NCBI GenBank assembly: GCA_002900995.3
Contig: CM035313.1
Span: 2,046,001-2,110,000, forward strand
Direction: 5' to 3'
DNA: 64,000 bases
Source: Ganoderma boninense
Lineage: Eukaryota > Basidiomycota > Agaricomycetes > Polyporales > Polyporaceae
Under the pieces are notes generated by a model, which ran no database searches, was not told where the DNA came from, and was given only the letters and a program-made list of their open reading frames with translations. Shown here one piece after another: positions 57,438 to 64,000 of the stretch. Position 1 is the stretch's first letter, and the number at the start of each line of letters is the position of its first letter. The translations under genes and the position numbers were made by a program.

Positions 57438-58383
57438 AGCGGACACAATGCTCCACATTCTGCGCATACGGCAACAGCGCTGGTGTCTGCGAACTATAGT
57501 AATATATGGCGGTGATGTAAATAGGGTGAAGGTGGTATCTTGAAATATTGCTTGAGACTATCATCATGTTGAGGCTCGACACTAGCTCCGGAAAAGGTTC
57601 TTCGCAGGATGGGTAATCGGTTATGAGGGTAAGCCTGACAGGCTGGAGGATACAAAATAGCGTCTGCGGATGTACCTGAGGCCTAGCATCGGCTAAAGAT
57701 GTGTAGGAGCAGACAGTCCCCACCGGAATAATCAGTACCTTGGAGTTGCAAGAAGAAAGTATCTTCGAAGGGCGTGACATTAGCAGAGTCACATGCAACT
57801 CATACGTAAAACGTGGGTCGCTTGTGCGAGATGTTGAGTTGATGTAGGGGCAACTGAATAACTGTTGTTTAACCACACCACCGAAAGGGACCTCCAAGAC
57901 AACACAACCCAAAAGCAGGCAGTATCCGCGGAAAATGTGACATTACATTTGAAGCACTATATGCGTCTGTGTACATGAATTGAATCAGTGGAGGTACTAG
58001 TATGTGTGGGTGACGTTCCTACTTGCGGTCGTGACAAAGAGATGGCGGTTCAGTTCATGAACGAACAATAGGTAACGAAGACTATCTACGATGGTGGGCG
58101 AATTAATACAGTAAGGGTACAAATTTTGGTAGGAGTCAACTAGATGGGACAATATATGAACGAAGATAGCAGCTCAGTACATATTATAGAGTAGGCATAT
58201 CGTATTAAAGCGTCATGGTCGCGACGGGAATTAAGCTAGAATGGTCAAGAGGTCGCAGCGACCCAAGATATGGGACACGAAGGATGCTCGAATAGCGGGG
58301 AGGAGTGAAGGAGGCGAGGCGTTGTAGAGCGAGGAGACGTTCGTATTCGCTGAGAAGTTGCCCAGGAGTTGGGAGTTGTGGTA
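57438..58383. other. Convergent intergenic region
   Basis: About 950 bp with the 3' ends of the Sqs1 gene (+) and the DUF6593 gene (-). AT-richer than the flanks; the minus frame 57430-57912 has no family match. Confidence 0.55.
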
Positions 58384-59123
58384 TCACAGGTTGTGCTGTT
58401 CGATGTATCGCATGACAATTAGCGATGCCAGCAACTCTGTGCGCCACTATGAGTTCGAGAGACGGATGCGACCAACTGTACAAAACATACCACCGACGAG
58501 ATGAGGATATGCTTCCTCCACAGTCAGCATGCAACCCGAGGAGCTAGGGTACTGCGGTTCTCCGGCAGGTTTCTGGCTGTATGTGGCGACGTGATAGTTA
58601 CTTTTTGCATTAGTACACTAATTGGTTGAGTGCGGTGAGTATTGAATAGATATCGCGAAATGCGGAGAATAAGACTTACTTGCCACTCTCCGTCTGTCTG
58701 AAGTGTCCAGCGGTATTCTTGACCGTCGGCAGCTTTGAATTTTCTCGACTTACTGCTCCCAAGAGAAATGGTGGAGTGCAAATAAATTTTCTAGGAGTGG
58801 GAGGAAAGGTGTTGAAGCACTTACACGGCTGAGCCGGCACTCTTCATGAGGTAGTGACCCATGGGGATGTGCTCCTGGTCGCCTATTTTGATAGAGCCGA
58901 GGGCGTTTTGGGCACCAAAATCGAGGGTGGCGAGGGGGACAAGCAAGCCACCGCGAGTAGCGGACCGCCTAGAAAGGTCGTAGATGACGTACGCGGTGTG
59001 GTGAGCGTCGCGGAGGGTTTGTTTGAGACTGAGGTGCATGCGGTTGTGGAGGTCGACAAACTCTGAGCCGGTGAGCTTTCCGGTGGTGTCCTCGAGGAAG
59101 AAAGGGAGGCCGAAGTTGGACAT
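58384..59123 (-). CDS. DUF6593 domain protein (basidiomycete family of unknown function)
   Basis: Exons on the minus strand: 59123-58825, 58752-58680, 58617-58491, 58436-58384; phases close to 183 aa. The first exon begins MSNFGLPFFLEDTTGKLTGS. The later part has the family pattern of a hydrophobic strand, then SRKFKAADGQEYRWTL, a variable loop (CTNAKSNYHVATY) and a C-terminal helix (ELLASLIVMRYIEQHNL). The acceptor CACAG at 58437-58439 is chosen over an earlier AG because it restores this ending. The fold is predicted to be a small beta-rich domain related to Tubby-like/LURP sequences; function unknown. Such genes are expanded in mushroom-forming fungi. Confidence 0.75.
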
Positions 59124-60522
59124 TTTCTAAGGTGGACGGCGGGCGAGGAGAGGGAGGAATTAGGGTAGGGACGAGCGAACGGGGAGGGCGAGGATTATTA
59201 TAAGGAGCGACGACGGGAGTATTAGAAGGGGAAGAGGGCAGAAGAGAAGGGAGAGGAGGGGGCGGGGATGAAAGGAACGGCGAGGAAAGGAGCGAGGAGG
59301 GGGATATAAGTATATGCCGTGGCGAGGAGGACGGGACAAGGGAGCAGGGCGGGACTCGAGCGCGCACCGACGCCCGTCTCGAGCAGGCGCCCCGTCCCGA
59401 GCGCTAAGCCCCATCGGGCAGCCTGCGACAACCGCGCTTCCGGCCCTCGCTCGCCTTTCCGCCCCCGCCCTAACCGTCCCCGCCCTCTGCCCGCCCCTCC
59501 CCCCGCCCGGCGACCCACAGCCGCCGTGTTTCGCATTCGCATCCTCAAACACCCCCTCTCCGCCGCGCGCTCCATTTCCGCGCCCCGCTCGGCATTCATG
59601 ACAAGAAACAGACGTGCAAGACTCAGCTGCTGCCAGCCATACGGTGTCAACACTGAACAAGCCGTGGACGTTTCACCTCGCCCCGTCATCCTCGAGCCTG
59701 AGACCGGCAATTCAGCTCTCCACCGTCTTGACCTAGTCTGGCCCGCCTAACTCTGATTGTCATTTCCACATGGCCCATGGGCCTCGGCCGACTGCGGCGC
59801 GCCCACGAGCGGGTCGTTATGGCTGTCAACGCTACAGCACGTAACGCTTTCCATTCAAACGAGCGACTGCCATGACGATAATGCACTACATACTCTATGT
59901 GCTGGCACGCCGCTCTCTAGACCACTTCCAAGTGAAGACAGTCCACCGCCAGGCACGTCCTCTGCACTCGCCCCGTACGCCCCCCCTAAGTACTACTACC
60001 CTGCCAGATAGTTCTGTTTGTCGGCAGCAATGTCGGTTCCAGCAGTCCATGCACTGCGAACCAGCACCGATATTCGTCCACTTTCGTGGCTGAATACTCT
60101 TCGATTGGTTGGGGGCCTGGGCTGCTCACAGTCTGCCCACCCCATGTTTCGCCACCGGCCCTCGATGTGCTCGCTAGCTAACCTGTTTAATTTTAACCTT
60201 TCTGAGCCGGCTGAGACACGGCAAACAGTGTCACCCGCAACCATCTTGGCAACCTTTCCTCCGCGTCATCATTCTTGCGTCAGAAAATACCACAGAATAC
60301 CACCCACGGTAACGTTAACTGGCCGCGATCTTCACCATTAATTTACTCTATTACTCTGTCTCTCACTTTCCAACGATCGAGATGGAAACGAGATATTGTG
60401 ACTTCCCATCTTCGTAGTCCGCGACTGTCATCTCGGTCCCGGATCCCAATGGCCCATGTAGTACAGAGACACCATGAAGTTTGAGAAAACGGGAACATGT
60501 GAGCATAAACATACTGATACAC
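59124..60522. other. 1.4-kb intergenic region with a GC-rich core
   Basis: Contains the promoter and leader of the DUF6593 gene (59124-59350), a very GC-rich block at 59.33-59.6 kb open on both strands with Arg/Pro-rich meaningless translations, and the 3' end of the MMTAG2-type gene. No gene is recognised. Confidence 0.55.
59304..59315 (-). promoter_or_regulatory. TATA-like element of the DUF6593 gene
   Basis: ATATAAGTATAT (near-palindromic) lies about 180 bp upstream of the ATG at 59123. On the minus strand it is followed by a long C/T-rich run, fitting a core promoter with a pyrimidine-rich initiator region. Confidence 0.45.
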
Positions 60523-61379
60523 TTAATCCCTTCCCCACCGAGCCCCAGGTCTATCCCTGCGCGAGCTGTCATCCCAGCGTCGCCTGTCCATTTCTCGCTC
60601 CCTGTTCCTTGCCTCCTCATCATAGCCACGATTGTCCGCGGGCCATCGTCGCGGTGGAGTTCTTGACCGACTTGCTTGGCGCACCACCCCATCCCTGTCA
60701 GATGTCTGGCCCCGTGGCGGTGGCGAACGGGAACGCATGCGCACATCTCGTCTCCGGGGAGAGTGTGAACGGGACCGCCGGCGCCGCCGGTTGTCCTCAT
60801 AGTCGTTAGGCTCGTCTTCACGGACCCGGTGACGCCTTGCACGTTTCTCCTCCTTCTTCAACCGCTTTTCTTCCTTCTTCTGCGCCTTTCGCAGCCGGCG
60901 CTCTTCTTTTTCTGGGTCAAGAGAGTCGTCGGTTTTGACGGGGACAGCGATGGCGTTGGCCCCCGTCCCCGCGCCGCCAGACGAACCTGCGGCAGACTTG
61001 GCTCCTGGCGCGAATCCCCTGGAAGGGCGCGAGCGTGAACAAATGAGTAGAAAGATGAGGCCCGACTCACGCACAGTGCGGCGGCCAAAGCTTCTGCCTC
61101 TGCCTCCTTCACCTGCCTGATCTCCTCCCTTCGTTCTTCGTCGCCCAGTGGTCCATCACGCTGATACCAGTGTATGTCCTTGTTCTTCTGCCAACGTCCG
61201 GTTGGAGCGTTGATGCTGTGCCCAAGATAATTCTTTGGAAAGAAATCCTGGTGAGCGGGAACTTTTTCTGGTATGAATGTCGTTCGGAACCATACCTCCC
61301 GATCCTTGTCCTGGGAGACGTCGGACCACTTGAATTCTGCCTGGCCGCCACGAGTGCCTCCGCGCACAGGCTCGAACAT
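60523..61379 (-). CDS. MMTAG2 (C1orf35)-family protein
   Basis: Homologue of human multiple myeloma tumour-associated protein 2, a conserved nuclear, RS-tailed protein of poorly known function. Exons on the minus strand: 61379-61075 and 61018-60523; phases close to 266 aa. The N-terminal MMtag domain is plain: MFEPVRGGTRGGQAEFKWSD, then NYLGHSINAPTGRWQKNKDI and REEIRQVKEAEAEALAAALG. The donor GTGCGT is chosen over the overlapping GTGAGT because only it keeps the frame and yields the family ending AAALGF. The rest is Lys/Glu- then Arg/Ser-rich (RRRRSRSHSPRR), as in splicing-associated proteins. An RNA-processing link is inference. Confidence 0.88.
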
Positions 61380-61555
61380 GATATGTCGAATACAAAGAGC
61401 GACGCGAGATGCAAAGGTGAAGGTGAGAAGGAGCCGCGAGAGATCTGTCTGACGGACTTGCGCAATGCAGATTCAAGGCGACGGTGCCACTTGTCATTGA
61501 ACTCGGATTGTAGGGTCGTTACGTAAGACATCGGTGCTCCGTTGAGAAAAAGACG
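61380..61555 (-). promoter_or_regulatory. Promoter gap between tRNA-Phe and the MMTAG2-family gene
   Basis: 176 bp between the 3' end of the upstream tRNA gene and the ATG of the MMTAG2-type gene, both on the minus strand. It must include the leader of that gene; part of it is open in frame (minus 61531-61109) but without family likeness. Confidence 0.4.
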
Positions 61556-61643
61556 TGCCAGGAGCGTGGATTGAACACGCGACCTCCAGAAACCCGTTGG
61601 AGACGGCTTCAGTCTGTTGCTCTCCCAGCTGAGCTATCCCGGC
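61556..61643 (-). tRNA. tRNA-Phe (anticodon GAA) with a 15-nt intron
   Basis: The minus strand reads GCCGGGATAGCTCAGCTGGG onward. Acceptor stem GCCGGGA pairs with TCCTGGC; D arm GCTC/GAGC; anticodon GAA at 61610-61608; variable loop AGGTC; T arm GCGTG-TTCAATC-CACGC; discriminator A at 61556; no encoded CCA. A 15-nt intron (about 61592-61606) sits one base after the anticodon, the standard eukaryotic place, and removal lets CAGA pair with TCTG. The internal A box (TAGCTCAGCTGGG) and B box (GTTCAATCC) are intact. Confidence 0.95.
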
Positions 61644-61920
61644 TTGTGGGGTGAATAAAAGTTAATATTATATGGTGGTCGAAGTTGGTGGATGAGCAGT
61701 ACTAATGGTATTACTAGTAGTAGTCAGTAAGTAACTGTACTGCTCGAGTAACACTAACGTGTGCCATCGACCATCGTCGGGACCGTCGAGTTATTCAAAT
61801 TGACTCATGCATCGTCCGTTGAGAGGGACACCAAGCAGGCTCCATTAATATTCACGCAGGCTCAACCGTCGGCGTGGGCACTGGGGTTCTCCCTTCTGCC
61901 GTCTCTGTTGTCCACTCGGG
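61644..61920. promoter_or_regulatory. Upstream region of the FlaR-like gene, with a small inverted repeat
   Basis: 277 bp between the tRNA gene and the next ATG. GAGCAGTAC (61694-61702) and its reverse complement GTACTGCTC (61737-61745) flank a 34-nt AT-rich loop. No TATA box can be assigned with confidence. Confidence 0.45.
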
Positions 61921-62950
61921 ATGTCGCAAGACGTGCAAGTTGAAACCGCGCCTCTCGTTTCGAGCATGTCTTCAGCTCGCAATCTCCGAGGTCCCACTTC
62001 TGCGCTTCCATTGCGCGGCGATGGAAGGGGTGCTTACAGGATCCACATTGTTGGCAACAGTGGTGCGTTTACCACCTCGACCATTGCCATTTGTCGCGCC
62101 TTCTTGCTGAGAAAGGCCATGATGCTGCCGGCAGGAACTGGCAAGGTCTGTGCTCGTTGCTGCCAATATCTACGTACACTTCCAGACTCCCGTTGGAATG
62201 CTAGTCCACCCTTGGAGCCGAGCTCGCAGCTATGCTCAACCTGCCGTGCATCCACCTCGACCGCTTTTACTGGAAGCCAGGTTGGGGAATGGCTAGCCCC
62301 GAGGAATTCCGATCTCGCGTTTTCGCTGCTCTAGACGAGGACCCTCGAGGTTGGGTCATCGATGGCAACTACTTCCGACTCTTGGGCAGCAGTTTCTCCA
62401 ACGAAGCGACAGATATAATCTGTAAGCTTCAATGCTCGTCCGTCTTTCGGGCCGGGCATCGTAGTACTCACGCGACCCTCCTGCCCCCATCTGCCAGGGC
62501 TCGATCCGCCGCTGATCCTCTACTTCCCGCGCCTGGTGTACAGAACGTTTCTACGGCTCTTTCGGCTCGCCCCACCCTGCAGTGCGGGCTGCGAGGAGAG
62601 GGCAAGCGAGGTCTTCTCGCGCGAGAGCATCATTTGGTGGTATGTGGGGCGTGGACGCCCTCTATCTGCTGCACCTCATGTTCCGGTCGTTCGTTCATCT
62701 CCGTGACGCGGTCGATCGTTGAACGTTGATCATTCACGGGGCCGCAGTCCTCTAACTCACTTCTGCTCGTAGGTGTCTCACCCACCACGCAATAGTGCGC
62801 AAGAGCGAAGCCGAACGCTTCCGCACAGACGGTGTGCACGTCGGCGGGAAGCGCAGGCGCATCGGCGGGTGGGGAGGGGAGCTTGCTGCTTGGAAGCAGG
62901 AGGTGCAAGCGATGATCCAGGGCGCATCTTCAGGTGTAGCGTACAATTAG
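61921..62950 (+). CDS. P-loop kinase, adenylate-kinase-like FlaR/DNA-topology-modulation family
   Basis: Predicted small-molecule or nucleotide kinase of a family best known from bacteria (FlaR, often annotated as topology modulation protein). Exons 61921-62062, 62135-62145 (11 nt), 62205-62421, 62498-62639, 62773-62950; phases close to 229 aa. The Walker A motif GNSGTGKST is built from three exons: the first supplies GNS and one base, the 11-nt exon supplies GTGK, the third starts STLGAELAAML. Next come LPCIHLDRFYWKPGW and the family motif GWVIDGNYF, the Walker-B-like DIIWLDPPLILYFP, and a basic C-terminal lid-like part (ESIIWWCLTHHAIVRKSEAE). An alternative start is Met15 (61963), since the first 30 residues look unstructured. 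Substrate unknown. Confidence 0.85.
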
Positions 62951-63351
62951 TCGACCGTATCACGAGATTTTATGGTTCAATACGTCGGACCTCCCACACT
63001 ATGCTTAGCTCTGGTGCACGCGATCGTATTAAATGGCTATATGCACACGGTGGTTCGATGCTCCGCAGGTATCCAACGATATCCGATAGCAAGTAAACAT
63101 ACAGAAAAGAGAGGATAAACGAACGTGGGTATGAGTCGGGGAACGGGCCGGATTCGATCGTATCGGGGACATTATAGTGAGCGTGAAAGACGATACAGAA
63201 GACCCGAAGTAGGCTACACAAACAATACTCATTAGAAAGAGAGGGTAACTGGACAGCAATCGGGGGACATCAACGATGGGCTGCGTAGATATACAAAAAC
63301 AAAGCGGATGGAATAATGCCCGGACGGGTGACCGCGGTTGGAAAAACAGAT
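62951..63351. other. Convergent intergenic region
   Basis: About 400 bp, AT-richer than its flanks, with the 3' ends of the FlaR-like gene (+) and the last gene (-). No gene seen. Confidence 0.6.
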
Positions 63352-63963
63352 TTAAATGGCAGAGCGCGGACTGCGACGGAGGATGGGGGGTAAGGTAAGG
63401 TCCTCGGGGAGTGGGGGATGGAGACCAGCGGATAGGCACGCGTTCTCGAGTCGACGACGGAGTTCGTCCCGCCTGGTGCGCTGCCCTAAATTTGCCGTGA
63501 GCCACGAAGCCTTCTCGAAGGTCGGGGAAGACGCACCTGGACACGGCCAGAGCGCATTGAGCACGTCCAGAGGAATGAAGAACGCCTTGGCGAGTTCGAG
63601 GGCATGCATGAGCTCAGGATTGAACTCCCACAGACCAAGGCAAATGGCGACTTGACTAGAGAACCAGGTCACCTGGAAGGGACGTCGGGTGAGGAGTTGA
63701 CCTTGGGTCTCTCCAACATGAAGCACGGCTTCCTTGACGCGCTGTGCGACCTGGTCCTGATAGAGAACTGCGGCACCATCGGATATTGGTCAGCGGTTCG
63801 GAGTGGAAAGGGTACTGGACAGGAACTCACGCCACTCTTCCGCCTGGCGGCGATTGAAGATGGGCGGCAGAACCGGTATGTCGCCATCTTGCAATCTGCT
63901 AAAGCGAGTCAGGGTTGAGAAGATGTGGCCAGATTGGGGGGCAGACACACCGGCGGAGTTCAT
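63352..63963 (-). CDS. Hypothetical protein, 165 aa
   Basis: Exons on the minus strand: 63963-63831, 63767-63537, 63485-63352; phases close to 165 aa. The start MNSAGVSAPQSGHIFSTLTR is supported by an in-frame TGA 12 bases upstream with no acceptor between. The sequence is mixed helical (DQVAQRVKEAVLHVGETQGQ, ELMHALELAKAFFIPLDVLN) with a Trp/Phe-rich stretch (FQVTWFSSQVAICLGLWEF) that might be buried or membrane-contacting, and a basic C-terminus (RRDELRRRLENACLSAG). The second intron (63486-63536, 51 nt) is a multiple of three, so its retention would add 17 residues in frame. I recognise no family. Confidence 0.65.
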
Positions 63964-64000
63964 ACGTAATGGTCATACGAGTGCTGTTTATCACGGTTGG

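Noticed and set aside
58437..58490. Alternative acceptor in the last intron of the DUF6593 gene leading to a longer C-terminus
   Set aside because: The earlier AG gives a tail unlike the family; the CACAG acceptor restores the expected helical ending and stop.

Overview
The window looks like a gene-dense stretch of nuclear DNA from a filamentous basidiomycete, probably an Agaricomycete. Evidence: almost every gene is cut by many short introns (mostly 45-70 nt, GT-AG, CT(A/G)AC-like branch points), the sequence is moderately GC-rich, leaders are pyrimidine-rich, and gene content fits (fungal Cyr1-type adenylate cyclase with RA, LRR, PP2C-like and cyclase domains; a C6 zinc-cluster factor; DOMON/cytochrome b561; a DUF6593 protein). 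No genus can be fixed from the sequence alone. Exon coordinates below were worked out by hand from splice consensus, reading phase and recognised family motifs; where phases close across all exons this is stated.

Layout. 1-6 kb: adenylate cyclase (+), then, tail to tail, a glycerol-3-phosphate acyltransferase (-), which shares a 366-bp divergent promoter with signal peptidase subunit SPC3 (+, ends 11.0 kb). 11-15.4 kb has no recognisable gene. 15.4-17.0 kb: zinc-cluster transcription factor (+). 19.1-21.8 kb: 14-exon NIPA-type Mg2+ transporter (-) with a 6-nt internal exon. 21.8-25.5 kb has nothing recognisable. 25.5-29.5 kb: a tandem pair of cytochrome b561 genes (+), the first with a DOMON heme domain, the second without. 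29.9-34.8 kb: NIMA-type kinase and glucosamine-6-phosphate deaminase (both +). 35.2-37.9 kb: ribosomal protein S0/uS2 and homocysteine S-methyltransferase (both -). 38-52.8 kb is gene-poor: one small candidate gene (39 kb), one conserved-looking Ser/Pro-rich protein (42.9-44.3 kb, -), and a 428-bp MITE-like element (51.7-52.2 kb). 52.8-64 kb is dense again: Use1 SNARE (-) divergent from the R3H/G-patch splicing factor Sqs1 (+), a DUF6593 protein (-), an MMTAG2-family protein (-), tRNA-Phe(GAA) (-), a FlaR-like P-loop kinase (+) and an unrecognised 165-aa protein (-).

The genes are mostly unrelated housekeeping and signalling functions in ordinary eukaryotic order, not an operon or biosynthetic cluster. 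Functional groups that can be drawn: cAMP signalling (cyclase), ER membrane work (acyltransferase, SPC3, Use1), RNA handling (Sqs1, MMTAG2, uS2, tRNA-Phe), and the b561 redox pair. The most unusual signals are the hairpin-rich MITE-like element, the concentration of micro-exons (6, 11 and 13 nt) and GC-AG introns, and the DOMON-less duplicate of the b561 gene. I see no clear evidence for a wholly new multi-gene system.
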